Assembly: GCA_017983695.1 (NCBI GenBank)
Contig: JAGOAX010000010.1
Coordinates: forward strand, 1-64,000
From: Ferruginibacter sp.
Lineage (GTDB): Bacteria > Bacteroidota > Bacteroidia > Chitinophagales > Chitinophagaceae
Direction: 5' to 3'
Length of the DNA stretch: 64,000 nucleotides
Below, one piece after another: positions 17,193 through 26,427 of the stretch. The position numbers and the translations under genes were made by a program. The notes under the pieces were generated by a model. The model was not told the origin of the DNA and searched no databases. It saw nothing but the letters and a program-made list of their open reading frames with translations. Every line of letters starts with the position of its first letter. The first letter of the stretch is position 1.

Positions 17193-18659
17193 ATGACAGC
17201 TTTCAGCAGTATACCAGATTATCATAAAAATCTTATTAGCTCCAATACAACCTGTATTGATACGGTAAATTATTACCTGCAGCAAATTGAAAAATACAAA
17301 CACCTTAATGCCTTTGTTGAAGTTTATGCAGCAGAGGCTTTGCAAAAAGCAAAAGCACTGGATGATAAAAGAAAGAACGGAGAGCCATTAAAAACATTGC
17401 ATGGTGTTGTAATTGCTATTAAAGATGTTATTTGTTATAACGGACATTCCGTTACTGCTGCGTCAAAAATTTTAGAAGGATTTACCAGTATATATTCTGC
17501 TACCGCAGTACAACGTTTATTAGATGAAGATGCTATTATAATCGGTAGTTGTAATTGTGATGAGTTTGCAATGGGCAGCACAAATGAAAACTCAGCCTAT
17601 GGAAATGTTTTGAATGCGTTAGATGAAACCAAAGTACCAGGGGGGTCATCTGGTGGAAGTGCTGTTGCTGTACAGGCAGGTTTATGTATGGCCAGTTTAG
17701 GAAGTGACACAGGTGGTTCTGTAAGGCAACCAGCAGATTTTTGTGGTATCGTAGGCTTAAAGCCAACTTATGGACGCATATCCCGGTATGGTTTAATCGC
17801 ATACGCATCATCATTTGATCAGATCGGAATTTTCAGTAACACTATTATTGATGCTACGATACTTTTAAACGTAATGAGTGCAAGTGATGATTATGACAGC
17901 ACCATGTTGCCTTCGCAAACCACTTTAGAAATAGATGATATAAATACAGAATCTACAGCTACAAAGAAATATAAGATCTGTTATTTTAAACAGGCTCTCT
18001 TTCACCCTTCATTAGATGAAGAAATAAAAAATACTATTTTATCTGTACTGGATAAATTAAAAACCGAAGGGCATGAAGTAAAGGCCGTTGATTTTGATTT
18101 GCTGGATTATGTTGTGCCTGCATATTATGTTTTAACCACTGCTGAAGCCAGTAGTAATTTAAGCCGCTTTGACGGTATTCGTTTTGGTTACAATACCAAA
18201 GCCGATATAAAAGATTTAACAGAGTATTATAAACGCAGCCGTAGCGAAGGTTTTGGCAAGGAAGTTCAACGAAGAATAATGCTGGGCACTTTTGTATTAA
18301 GTGCAGGATATTACGATGCCTATTTTAGTAAAGCACAACAGGTACGCAGTATATTGGTTGATAAAACCAGGGCTGTTTTTGCTGATTTTGATGCACTTAT
18401 CTTACCTACAAGCCCAACAACTGCATTTTCTCTTGGAGAAAAAACAGAAGACCCAATCGCCATGTACCTGGCAGACATTTATACTGTGTTTGCAAATTTA
18501 ACCGGTTTGCCAGGCATATCTATTCCACTGTTTAAACACAGTAATGGCATGCCTTTTGGCCTACAGATTATGACTTCAAAAGCAGATGAGTTAACTTTAC
18601 TGCAATTATCAGCATATTTAATGCAACATTATAAAGCATATCAGCCTCTTAATAATTAA
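17193..18659 (+). CDS. gatA: Asp-tRNA(Asn)/Glu-tRNA(Gln) amidotransferase subunit A
   Basis: A 488-residue amidase-signature enzyme that releases ammonia from glutamine for transamidation of misacylated tRNA, acting with GatB and GatC. The Ser-cisSer-Lys triad is complete: Lys77 (IAIKDV), Ser152 in PGGSSGGSA, and Ser176 in GSDTGGSVRQP, with spacing as in characterised GatA. The DFCGIVGLKPTYGR segment is also typical. GatB and GatC are not in the window. The stop overlaps the next start by one base (TAATG), so gatA and the transglycosylase gene are coupled. Confidence 0.95.
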   Translation: MTAFSSIPDYHKNLISSNTTCIDTVNYYLQQIEKYKHLNAFVEVYAAEALQKAKALDDKRKNGEPLKTLHGVVIAIKDVICYNGHSVTAASKILEGFTSIYSATAVQRLLDEDAIIIGSCNCDEFAMGSTNENSAYGNVLNALDETKVPGGSSGGSAVAVQAGLCMASLGSDTGGSVRQPADFCGIVGLKPTYGRISRYGLIAYASSFDQIGIFSNTIIDATILLNVMSASDDYDSTMLPSQTTLEIDDINTESTATKKYKICYFKQALFHPSLDEEIKNTILSVLDKLKTEGHEVKAVDFDLLDYVVPAYYVLTTAEASSNLSRFDGIRFGYNTKADIKDLTEYYKRSRSEGFGKEVQRRIMLGTFVLSAGYYDAYFSKAQQVRSILVDKTRAVFADFDALILPTSPTTAFSLGEKTEDPIAMYLADIYTVFANLTGLPGISIPLFKHSNGMPFGLQIMTSKADELTLLQLSAYLMQHYKAYQPLNN

Positions 18660-19867
18660 TGAAAAAAATAATTGCCATATTTTTTATTGCAGCTTTCCTT
18701 TTACCTAAGGCAAAAGCAGGCAGTAATAGTTTTTATAATTTTCAACAGGGGCCTGTTGGTGCCGATACCCCTATTGTAGTAAATGAAGTAATAGAAGATG
18801 AATTGATAGAAGAGGTTATTAAAACCAAAACGCCACCTGCAAAAGATAAAATACAATACTTTAGCCAGGTAACTAAATATGGTTTTAAAAACCTTTTTAC
18901 TAAATACAGTTACAACCCCTCCCTTGCTTACACAGCACAAATTAACCCAAGCGCCACTACATTTATACAGGATTATATGCAGGCACATGGTAAGTATCTT
19001 ACCAAAATGAAAGGATGGGGCCAGCCGTATTTTAATTTAATTGAAAGTATATTATCCCAATACGGATTACCACGTGAGTTGAAGTACATTGCTGTAATAG
19101 AGTCTAACCTTAGTACCGGAGCTACCAGCCGTGTAGGTGCAGGTGGCCCATGGCAGTTTATGCCTTATACTGCAAGAGACTATGGCTTGGTGGTAAATGG
19201 TTCTTATGATGAAAGAAGGGATTATTATAAAAGCACACATGCTGCTGCAAGATATTTACTTACCCTCTATAAACAAATGAAGGACTGGTTACTGGTAATG
19301 GCAGCCTATAATGGTGGGCCGGGAAGAGTTTTCAGTGCCATTAAAAAAAGCGGTAGCAGAAATTTCTGGAACCTGCAATATTATTTACCTGCCGAATCCA
19401 GAACATATGTAAAACGTTTTATTGCTACCCACTATATCATGGAAGGCGGTGGTGGCGTAACTACGGTTGTAAATCCAAATTCCGGCCAACCCGGTGTTCA
19501 AATTATGAGTGGTGGTGGCGCAAATCCTTATGATACAAAACCAACTCTTACACCTGAAGAACTGGAGACCACGGCAACACAAAGTATTTCGGGTAAGTTT
19601 AATTCATTGATCATTGCGAAAAATTTATCAATGGATATAATACAGTTTAACCGCTTTAACCCTGACTTTGATAATATGATGACGAACAATGGAAATTATG
19701 ACCTGCGTTTACCTGCTGATAAAATGCAAGTTTTCTTAGCCAATAAATACGTTATTTTAAATGAGTGTGTACAGATATTATTAAGCGATTCCAATATCTC
19801 CAATAATCAAACATTTTATCCTTCACCTAAAGTTCAACCTGCTGCTAAAAAGAAGAAAGGCAGGTAA
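18659..19867 (+). CDS. Membrane-bound lytic murein transglycosylase (MltD-like)
   Basis: A 402-residue exported protein with a signal peptide (about 1-20, ending AKAG). A soluble lytic transglycosylase domain occupies about 115-250: catalytic Glu148 in AVIESNLS, then GAGGPWQFMPYTARDYGL and AAYNGGPGRV. A degenerate LysM-like segment (about 305-365) follows, as in MltD relatives. It cleaves the glycan strand with formation of 1,6-anhydromuramic acid. There is no lipobox, so it is probably a free periplasmic protein. It overlaps gatA by one base. Confidence 0.88.
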   Translation: MKKIIAIFFIAAFLLPKAKAGSNSFYNFQQGPVGADTPIVVNEVIEDELIEEVIKTKTPPAKDKIQYFSQVTKYGFKNLFTKYSYNPSLAYTAQINPSATTFIQDYMQAHGKYLTKMKGWGQPYFNLIESILSQYGLPRELKYIAVIESNLSTGATSRVGAGGPWQFMPYTARDYGLVVNGSYDERRDYYKSTHAAARYLLTLYKQMKDWLLVMAAYNGGPGRVFSAIKKSGSRNFWNLQYYLPAESRTYVKRFIATHYIMEGGGGVTTVVNPNSGQPGVQIMSGGGANPYDTKPTLTPEELETTATQSISGKFNSLIIAKNLSMDIIQFNRFNPDFDNMMTNNGNYDLRLPADKMQVFLANKYVILNECVQILLSDSNISNNQTFYPSPKVQPAAKKKKGR

Positions 19868-19869
19868 AA

Positions 19870-21150
19870 CTATTGTAGCACCTGCATCATTGCAGCAGCC
19901 TTCATCATACATTCTTCATATTCTTTTTCTGCATCACTGTAAAAAGTAATGGCACTACCGGTTTCAAAAGAAAGATACTTTGCCGAAGTATTGTAAAGCA
20001 TGCTGCGTATTACCACATTAAAATCAAAATCTCCATCAGGTTTTATGTAACCTATTGCACCGGAAAATAGGCCCCGTTTAGTTTGTTCATACCGTTCAAT
20101 TAATTCCATAACCCTTTTTTTAGGAGCACCAGTCATTGATCCCATTGGAAAAGTAGCTTTTATAATATCAATGAAATCCAATTCATCTTTTATTGCTCCG
20201 CTAACAGTGCTTATCATCTGGTGCACCTGCGGAAAACTATATATACCAAAAAGCTCTTCAACTTTAACTGTTCCTTTTTTACATACACGGCTTAAATCAT
20301 TACGCACCAGATCTACCACCATTACGTTTTCGCTTTTTTCTTTTTCATTTTCAGATAAAAAATTCCGGTTCAATAAATCCTGATCAGCATTTACCAAATC
20401 CCGCCTGCTGGTTCCTTTAATAGGTTGAGAAAAAATTCTATTACCTTCTTTTTTTAAATACCTTTCGGGGCTGGCACAAATACAATACCTGTCATTCAAC
20501 TTATACAATGCAGCAAAGGGATTGGGAGAAAGTGTTGTGAGTTTATGATAAACAGCCAATGGCTCAATTACTGCATCTGCTGCATAAAATTCCTGGCAAA
20601 AATTTATTTCATAACAGTCACCCAATAAAATATGCTGCCGTAGTTTTTCTATCGTATTGATGTAGTCGCTTTTTGAAATGCGATTTTCAATTACTACTTT
20701 TTGTTCTGTTTCAGTAATAACTGCTGAAGTTGCTTTTATTTCGGCAAAAATTTTATCAGCATTACCATCGCAATAAACAATTACCTGCTTTTCTTTTAGT
20801 TCAATTACAATTTCAGGTACAAAAAAATGTAAATCGGCAAATCCTATTCCATCAAAATTTTCGGAATGTAATTTTTCGGTTTCATTTTTTAAATCATATG
20901 CCAGGTGGCCAAACAACCACCCTTTTTCCTCTTTATAAAATTGCCGGAATTTTTCAAATGCATTACCGTACGGAAGTTCAATATTTTTTTTACATCCGGC
21001 AGCCAGTAAACATTCAAAGGCAGGTATAGTAAAATTATACTGCTGGTTATCAAGCAAACAAAAAATGTTGAACTGGTTGGCCCAGTTCAACATTTGTATC
21101 CTGAATTCGGTAAAATTATTTATTAAAAAAGTTTCTGTGTATTGGTTCAC
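19870..21150 (-). CDS. pabB: Aminodeoxychorismate synthase component I / chorismate-binding enzyme
   Basis: A 426-residue chorismate-binding enzyme of the TrpE/PabB/MenF superfamily. The core motifs are PIKGTSRR, NVMVVDLVRNDLSRV, FPMGSMTGAPKKRVMELI and GLFSGAIGYIKPDGDFDFNV. The PIKGT form and length favour PabB (4-amino-4-deoxychorismate for folate synthesis) over anthranilate synthase. The glutaminase partner PabA is not nearby. The Asp-rich protein gene lies 18 bp upstream on the same strand. It is convergent with the transglycosylase gene, 2 bp apart. Confidence 0.88.
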   Translation of the reverse strand: MNQYTETFLINNFTEFRIQMLNWANQFNIFCLLDNQQYNFTIPAFECLLAAGCKKNIELPYGNAFEKFRQFYKEEKGWLFGHLAYDLKNETEKLHSENFDGIGFADLHFFVPEIVIELKEKQVIVYCDGNADKIFAEIKATSAVITETEQKVVIENRISKSDYINTIEKLRQHILLGDCYEINFCQEFYAADAVIEPLAVYHKLTTLSPNPFAALYKLNDRYCICASPERYLKKEGNRIFSQPIKGTSRRDLVNADQDLLNRNFLSENEKEKSENVMVVDLVRNDLSRVCKKGTVKVEELFGIYSFPQVHQMISTVSGAIKDELDFIDIIKATFPMGSMTGAPKKRVMELIERYEQTKRGLFSGAIGYIKPDGDFDFNVVIRSMLYNTSAKYLSFETGSAITFYSDAEKEYEECMMKAAAMMQVLQ

Positions 21151-21168
21151 AACGCAGTTTAAACAACA

Positions 21169-21600
21169 CTAAAAGTCGTCGTCATCATCAAATCCGCCGC
21201 CACCCAGGTCATCATCTAAACCTAAGTCTTTAAAATCATCCTCGGGTTTAAAATCATCATCATCACCTTTAGCTTTTTTGCCTGTTGCCTTTTTGCCTTT
21301 TGATTTAGGAACATCAAACTCGTCAAAATCGGGATCCCACTCATCTTCTTCTTCAGGTTTTTCCCAATCATCAGCTACTTCAACATCATCGTCGTCGTCA
21401 TCATCTTCACTCGATTTTTTTTTTGATGCTCCTTTACCCTTTGCAGATTTTTTTGGAGTTTCCTCATCATCATCAAAATCATCATCGTCGTCGTCGTCAT
21501 CATCTTTAGGTTTGGGAGATGCCTTTTTTACAGAGCTGATGTCTGATGCTGCAGCTTTTTTTGCAGGAGTCTTTTTTTCTTTGTCGGATTTTATTGCCAT
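21169..21600 (-). CDS. Asp-rich low-complexity protein with Lys/Ala N-terminus
   Basis: A 143-residue protein of extreme composition. A basic Lys/Ala/Ser N-terminus (about 1-32) is followed by alternating acidic blocks (a run of nine Asp, then a run of seven) and basic linkers of KGKGASKKKS type, with a Trp/Glu segment near 78-92 and a Gly/Asp tail ending DDDDDF. There is no signal peptide. It is probably intrinsically disordered and cytosolic. Similar acidic-basic proteins bind nucleic acid, ribosomes or cations, but no family is recognised. It may be cotranscribed with pabB. The opposite strand has a Ser-rich frame over the same bases that is only a compositional shadow. Confidence 0.75.
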   Translation of the reverse strand: MAIKSDKEKKTPAKKAAASDISSVKKASPKPKDDDDDDDDDFDDDEETPKKSAKGKGASKKKSSEDDDDDDDVEVADDWEKPEEEDEWDPDFDEFDVPKSKGKKATGKKAKGDDDDFKPEDDFKDLGLDDDLGGGGFDDDDDF

Positions 21601-21682
21601 AAATTAAACAGGTTATTACTGTAAAATTTGTACGAGTTTTTTATATTGCCAAAAATATTGGCAACTTTTTTTAATATTTTTT

Positions 21683-22945
21683 TTATGCTATTATAATCTG
21701 CTCTTTGCCCGGGCCATTGCTGATGTATTTAACCGGTACTTTCAAAAACTTATTTAAGTAGTCAATATAGTTTTTCATTTGCTGAGGCAGCTCACTAAAA
21801 TCATGCATTGCTGTAATATCTTTTTTCCAGCCTTCAAAGCTTTTGTATACCGGCTCAATATTTACTCTGTTCATCTGAAAAGGTATATAATTTTTCTCCT
21901 CTCCGTTTACAAGGTAACTGTTACACACTTTCAATTCATCAAGATTATCTAAAATATCTGCTTTGGTCATTATTATCTGTGTAACCCCATTTATCATGCA
22001 GGCAAACTGCAACGCCACCAAGTCAATCCAGCCACAACGCCTTGGCCTTCCTGTAGTAGCACCAAATTCACTTCCTGTCTTGCGTATCAATTCGCCGGTT
22101 TCGTCATTTAATTCCGTTGGAAACGGCCCGCTGCCCACTCTTGTGCAATATGCTTTAGAAACTCCAAATACTTCTTTTATCTTTTGTGGTGCTACACCTA
22201 AACCAGTACAGACACCAGCCGAAATGGTACTGCTGCTTGTAACAAAAGGAAATGTACCAAAATCAACATCCAGCATACTTCCCTGTGCCCCTTCTGCTAA
22301 AACTTTTTTACCCTGTTGAATTTTATCGTTGATAAAATATTCGCCATTTACAATCTTAAACTCTTTTAAAAATTCAATGGCTTCAAAAAACTCTTCTTCC
22401 CATGCACTTATATCTTCCTGAAAATTAAAACTCTCTAAAATTTTCTGGTGCTTCAGCCGCAACTTAATGTATTCGGTAGTAAAACTTTTATCTAATAGGT
22501 TACCTACCCTTAAACCATTACGGCCCGTTTTATCCATGTAAGCCGGCCCAATGCCCTTTAACGTACTTCCTATCTTTTCATTGCCCTTGCTTAATTCGCT
22601 GGCCTTATCAATAGCACGGTGTGTAGGTAAAATTAAATGCGCCCTTTCGCTGATGTACATGTTCTTTTTATAATCCACGCCAAAAGCAGCTACATTTTCG
22701 CATTCTCTTTTTAGTGTAACAGCATCCAGTACTACACCATTACCAATCAGGTTGGTTTTTTCTTCGTGAAAAATACCGCTGGGTATCTGGTGCAACACTA
22801 TCTTTTTACCATCAACATACAAAGTATGCCCTGCATTAGGCCCACCTTGAAACCTTGCCACCACATCATAATTCTTAGCAAAATAATCCACTATCTTTCC
22901 TTTTCCTTCATCGCCCCATTGCAGGCCTAATATTACGTCAACCAT
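21683..22945 (-). CDS. purA: Adenylosuccinate synthetase
   Basis: A 420-residue enzyme that makes adenylosuccinate from IMP, aspartate and GTP, the first committed AMP step. The N-terminal signature LQWGDEGKGKIVD is present with the catalytic Asp of WGDEGKGK. NAGHT (about 38-42), GIGPAYMDK, and TTGRPRRCGWIDL near residue 295 are also typical. Length matches the family. The start at 22945 is the only sensible ATG. It is transcribed singly. Confidence 0.97.
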   Translation of the reverse strand: MVDVILGLQWGDEGKGKIVDYFAKNYDVVARFQGGPNAGHTLYVDGKKIVLHQIPSGIFHEEKTNLIGNGVVLDAVTLKRECENVAAFGVDYKKNMYISERAHLILPTHRAIDKASELSKGNEKIGSTLKGIGPAYMDKTGRNGLRVGNLLDKSFTTEYIKLRLKHQKILESFNFQEDISAWEEEFFEAIEFLKEFKIVNGEYFINDKIQQGKKVLAEGAQGSMLDVDFGTFPFVTSSSTISAGVCTGLGVAPQKIKEVFGVSKAYCTRVGSGPFPTELNDETGELIRKTGSEFGATTGRPRRCGWIDLVALQFACMINGVTQIIMTKADILDNLDELKVCNSYLVNGEEKNYIPFQMNRVNIEPVYKSFEGWKKDITAMHDFSELPQQMKNYIDYLNKFLKVPVKYISNGPGKEQIIIA

Positions 22946-23108
22946 TTAGAATCAAAAATTTGAAATTTAAAATTTTGTTACCAGCCTAATAGCTTTACTC
23001 AACATCGTTGTGTCACTCCCTTCAACGGCAAACCAATGTGGTACTTTTACCAAAGCGGAGTAATGCAACCGTGTAAAAATAAATTGAAAATTAACAACCA
23101 CCTAAAAT

Positions 23109-23282
23109 GAATTGCTTTTGTTTGAAAGTTGGGGAGAAAAGAAAATATCTAATCAAAAGGAGCATTTTTTATTAGGTCTTTTTGAAAAGTTCCTAATTCA
23201 TATGCTTTAAGGAGTAAATATAAGCTTGAGAATTTACAATGGCTTGGATAGAATTGGTTTTGTTCAAAAGTCGGGGAGAAAG
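23109..23282. repeat. Imperfect 32-bp direct repeat spanning a gene end
   Basis: Segment 23109-23140 and segment 23251-23282 match at 27 of 32 bases (shared GAATTG, TTTTGTT, AAAGT and GGGGAGAAA). The second lies in the 3' part of the secreted-protein gene at 23193-23795, the first just beyond its stop. This suggests a partial duplication of the gene end. Confidence 0.6.
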
Positions 23283-23795
23283 GGGATAAATAAGTGAGGG
23301 TTTAGGTTGGTTTTTATACTTATCAAAAAAGCTCACTTTCTGAAAGATCATAAATGGGCAAACAGTATTATAAACCAATAAACTATCCTCAGTGTAATGT
23401 ATCCTTAAAGGAATGCCACTATAAAGTACTTCATCCAGTTTACTTTTATATAAACTTTTATCTAGTTCATTAATCGTTGCCTTTATCTGAACCATATAAA
23501 CTGTATCAGATTTGGTAAAAAAACGGCCGTTTGCAGTTTCTGTTTTTCTATAGTCTATACTTAAGTTGCCCTTTTGAGAATACGTTATGTGAAAAGTTGA
23601 GTCTGAAAATAAATTAATTGTGTAATCTTCACATCCCCATAAAAAAAATCTCGGTCCCCAACAAGAAGATATTTGTGAATTGTAATTGTAAGACTCAAAA
23701 TGCCTTTCGAAAGAGTGTGACAGTTTTTTAGTCTGAGAAAAGCAAACAACTGAAAAAAGACTTATAACGATTGTAGCAAAGAATTTAATACTCAT
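23193..23795 (-). CDS. Secreted protein of unknown function
   Basis: A 200-residue protein with a Sec signal peptide (about 1-20, VVCFSQ). Family not recognised. It is aromatic-rich, with two Cys in an SSCWGPRFFLWGCEDY segment (about 43-58) that could form a disulfide, and later alternating polar/hydrophobic segments suggesting a beta-rich domain. A degenerate copy of its last coding region lies just after the stop. It is probably periplasmic or outer-membrane facing. Confidence 0.7.
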   Translation of the reverse strand: MSIKFFATIVISLFSVVCFSQTKKLSHSFERHFESYNYNSQISSCWGPRFFLWGCEDYTINLFSDSTFHITYSQKGNLSIDYRKTETANGRFFTKSDTVYMVQIKATINELDKSLYKSKLDEVLYSGIPLRIHYTEDSLLVYNTVCPFMIFQKVSFFDKYKNQPKPSLIYPLSPRLLNKTNSIQAIVNSQAYIYSLKHMN

Positions 23796-23832
23796 AAATT
23801 ATCAAATTATTAATTGCCGGACTATCGATTAA

Positions 23833-25074
23833 TTACGCCACCTTAAGCATACTCAGCTTACTGCTGCTGAATTTGCGCTGGGCATATTCCAGTGTTACAT
23901 CAAAGGTTTTTACTTTTTGAGAAGGGAGTTCATACATGGCGTCGGTTAAAATGCTTTCACAAATACTGCGTAAACCCCGGGCACCTAATTTATATTCAAG
24001 GGCTTTTTCTACCATAAAATCAAATACTGCCGATTCAAACTTCAGTTCAATACCTTCAATATCAAACAAACGGGTAAACTGTTTTATCAAAGCATTCTTT
24101 GGTTCCGTTAATATGCTGCGTAGTGTTATTGCATCAAGCGGCATTAAGTAAGTTACCACAGGTAAACGGCCCAGCAATTCGGGTATTAAACCAAAATGCT
24201 TCAAATCCACCGCATTTACAAAGTGTAATAAATTATCATGCTGGTATTCCTGCATTTCTTTATTTACATTAAAGCCAATAGCATTGGTATTTACACGTCG
24301 GGCAATAATTCTATCAATGCCATCAAAAGCACCACCACATATAAACAGTATATTCTGTGTATTTACTTTTATCAGTTTTTGCTCAGGGTGTTTACGTCCG
24401 CCCTGTGGTGGCACCAGCACCTCTGTACCTTCCAGCAGTTTTAATAAACCCTGTTGTACACCTTCGCCGCTTACATCACGTGTTATAGAAGGATTATCAC
24501 TTTTCCTGGCTATTTTATCTATCTCATCAATAAATACAATTCCTTTTTCAGCAGCATTAACATCGTAATTACAAGCCTGTAATAAACGGCTCAGCATACT
24601 TTCCACATCTTCACCAACATAACCTGCTTCAGTAAATACCGTAGCATCTACAATGGCAAAAGGCACGTTCAGCATACGGGCAATAGATTTTGCCAATAGT
24701 GTTTTACCTGTACCGGTCTCTCCCACCATTATAATATTACTCTTTTCAATCTCCACATCATTCTCTACTTTTTGATTCAATCTTTTGTAGTGATTATAAA
24801 CTGCAACAGATAAGATCTTTTTAGCATCGTCCTGCCCGATGACATACTCGTCTAAAAAGTTTTTTATCTCTATTGGTTTTTTTACAATAAGTTTATTGGA
24901 GGGAGTGTGAGAGTGTTTAACATCTGAATTACTGCCTAATTCCTGTTCAATTATTTCCTCTGCATGTTCTACGCAGTTTTCGCAAATATGGCCATCCTGG
25001 CCGGCAATTAATATCTTAACCTCATCCCGGCTGCGGCCGCAGAAAGAACAATGTAATGTTTGTTGTTTTGCCAT
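23833..25074 (-). CDS. clpX: ATP-dependent Clp protease ATP-binding subunit ClpX
   Basis: A 413-residue AAA+ unfoldase that recognises substrates and feeds them to ClpP. An N-terminal zinc-binding domain has CSFCG and CENC Cys pairs (within residues 8-36). It also shows Walker A GETGTGKT, Walker [10 protein letters not shown], and pore and sensor regions including [12 protein letters not shown] frame 14 residues longer (start 25116) overlaps the -7 box, so ATG 25074 (MAKQQTLHC) is the start. Downstream of two clpP genes but separated from them by a kinase-like gene and its own promoter. Confidence 0.96.
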   Translation of the reverse strand: MAKQQTLHCSFCGRSRDEVKILIAGQDGHICENCVEHAEEIIEQELGSNSDVKHSHTPSNKLIVKKPIEIKNFLDEYVIGQDDAKKILSVAVYNHYKRLNQKVENDVEIEKSNIIMVGETGTGKTLLAKSIARMLNVPFAIVDATVFTEAGYVGEDVESMLSRLLQACNYDVNAAEKGIVFIDEIDKIARKSDNPSITRDVSGEGVQQGLLKLLEGTEVLVPPQGGRKHPEQKLIKVNTQNILFICGGAFDGIDRIIARRVNTNAIGFNVNKEMQEYQHDNLLHFVNAVDLKHFGLIPELLGRLPVVTYLMPLDAITLRSILTEPKNALIKQFTRLFDIEGIELKFESAVFDFMVEKALEYKLGARGLRSICESILTDAMYELPSQKVKTFDVTLEYAQRKFSSSKLSMLKVA

Positions 25075-25113
25075 TATAGCTGGGTATTGCTTGTATTTAA
25101 GGTAAAATATACG

Positions 25114-25121
25114 CAAAGATA
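25114..25121 (-). promoter_or_regulatory. -7 box TATCTTTG for clpX (minus strand)
   Basis: Reads TATCTTTG on the minus strand, about 40 bp before the clpX ATG. It overlaps the alternative longer start codon, which is why the shorter start was chosen. Confidence 0.5.
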
Positions 25122-25233
25122 AGAAAGCCTTACACAGAACGTAAATATAAAGGCAATATTATGGCCTAAAAAGTTGCATAGGGTCTGTCAACAGGAAAAT
25201 GGGGCTTTTTACTACTAAAACCCGGCTCCGGAT

Positions 25234-26322
25234 TTAATCATTGTTTACCTGGCGTAAATGTTTTTGCAACATTTGTTTCAATTGCCTTTTTAAAATGGCC
25301 CCCATTGTTTTACATCTTGAAAAATAAGTACTGTTGAAATGTTCATTCAGTTCATCCCTCAATATTTTCACTTTATAATTTTCCGACAATTCATCCTTAA
25401 TCATAATATTCAGCAACTCCATAATTTGCCGGCGGCCGGCAATTACCCGGTATGCCATAGTGGTACGCTCCTCAGTTTGATACTGTTCAATTACATCGGG
25501 ACTAAGACTTTTTAGCACCAGGTCCACATATTCAAAATTCTCTTTGTAAAACTGGGGCAGGTAAAGATTTTTTTTGCCTTCGTAACATTGCTGGTCAAAA
25601 TCTATTGCCCTTAGCCGGTATTGATAATCTTCAATATCAGGCGTAATATCCACTACAAAATTATAGCTACGCATATCTCCCAACAATCTTGCAAAGCAGC
25701 GTTCGTTAAATTTTACAAACTCTTTGGCAATGCGTATTTTATTTGTTTCGGGCAGGTTTAAATAATCCTGTAAAAAAACATCTCCCGGTATGCCCGGTAT
25801 ATGCTCTTCAACCAATGTTTTTTTATGGTGCAAAAAAGTTATACGGTTGGGAGAAAGCAGGTGCTCCAGTTCGAGCCCGTAAATACGTGACGCATCTGCA
25901 ACTTTAACATAGTAGTGATCGTAATTATCATTCACTTTATTTTTAATCCTTATCCTGAAAGGTACGCTGTTGCCAAACTCACAAAAATCAATACGCTCTA
26001 CATCCAGGTGCTTGATGTAATTTAAATTACCCTCTGTTTTTAATATGGCGTAGGTTTTAATAAGCCCTTCTTTTAAAAACTCCATCTCTTTAAGATCATA
26101 CACTGCGGTTTCCCAATGCGTAAATTTTCCTTTTTTGTCTTTTAAAGAAGTGGCATACCGGTAATTCAACAGGTCTTTATATACAATCGGCAGTTTTATA
26201 TCCCTGCCATAATTACGCAGGTATCCCTGCAGGCCGGGACTTACTGGAAAAATATCCTTTTTCATTAAAGGACGGTCAGTTTCTGTACTGAGTTTAGCGT
26301 TTATAATCTCATTAAACTGCAT
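25234..26322 (-). CDS. Kinase-fold-like protein of unknown function
   Basis: A 362-residue protein without a signal peptide. No named family is recognised, but motifs occur in the order of an aminoglycoside-phosphotransferase/HipA-like kinase: a lysine-bearing strand HYYVKVADA, an EEHIPG hinge-like segment (compare EyI.G), LGDMRSYNFVVD in place of the HGDxxxxN catalytic loop, and AIDFDQQ in place of the metal-binding DFG. The catalytic-loop His is replaced, so activity is uncertain. It lies between clpP and clpX on the same strand, with a terminator after clpP and a separate clpX promoter on either side, so linkage to proteolysis is only positional. Confidence 0.6.
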   Translation of the reverse strand: MQFNEIINAKLSTETDRPLMKKDIFPVSPGLQGYLRNYGRDIKLPIVYKDLLNYRYATSLKDKKGKFTHWETAVYDLKEMEFLKEGLIKTYAILKTEGNLNYIKHLDVERIDFCEFGNSVPFRIRIKNKVNDNYDHYYVKVADASRIYGLELEHLLSPNRITFLHHKKTLVEEHIPGIPGDVFLQDYLNLPETNKIRIAKEFVKFNERCFARLLGDMRSYNFVVDITPDIEDYQYRLRAIDFDQQCYEGKKNLYLPQFYKENFEYVDLVLKSLSPDVIEQYQTEERTTMAYRVIAGRRQIMELLNIMIKDELSENYKVKILRDELNEHFNSTYFSRCKTMGAILKRQLKQMLQKHLRQVNND

Positions 26323-26372
26323 AGTGTAAAGTTAAGTGGGGTTTATCACAGATGAGACAGATTTTTACAGAT

Positions 26373-26404
26373 AAAAAAATGCTGCCTTAAACAGAGCAGC
26401 ATTT
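26373..26404 (-). terminator. Intrinsic terminator after clpP
   Basis: On the minus strand a 9-bp stem (AAATGCTGC with GCAGCATTT, 10-nt loop) is followed by a T-run (A residues at 26373-26379 on the plus strand). It lies 24 bp after the clpP stop. Confidence 0.82.
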
Positions 26405-26427
26405 AAAATCTAATATTTTTGAATGAA

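Noticed and set aside
21278..21607. Ser-rich plus-strand frame opposite the Asp-rich gene
   Set aside because: It is a compositional mirror of the Asp codons (GAT/GAC read as ATC/GTC-type codons in reverse) and has no independent support.
22946..23192. Possible RNA gene between purA and the secreted protein gene
   Set aside because: No cloverleaf, no conserved tRNA loop sequence and no strong hairpin seen.
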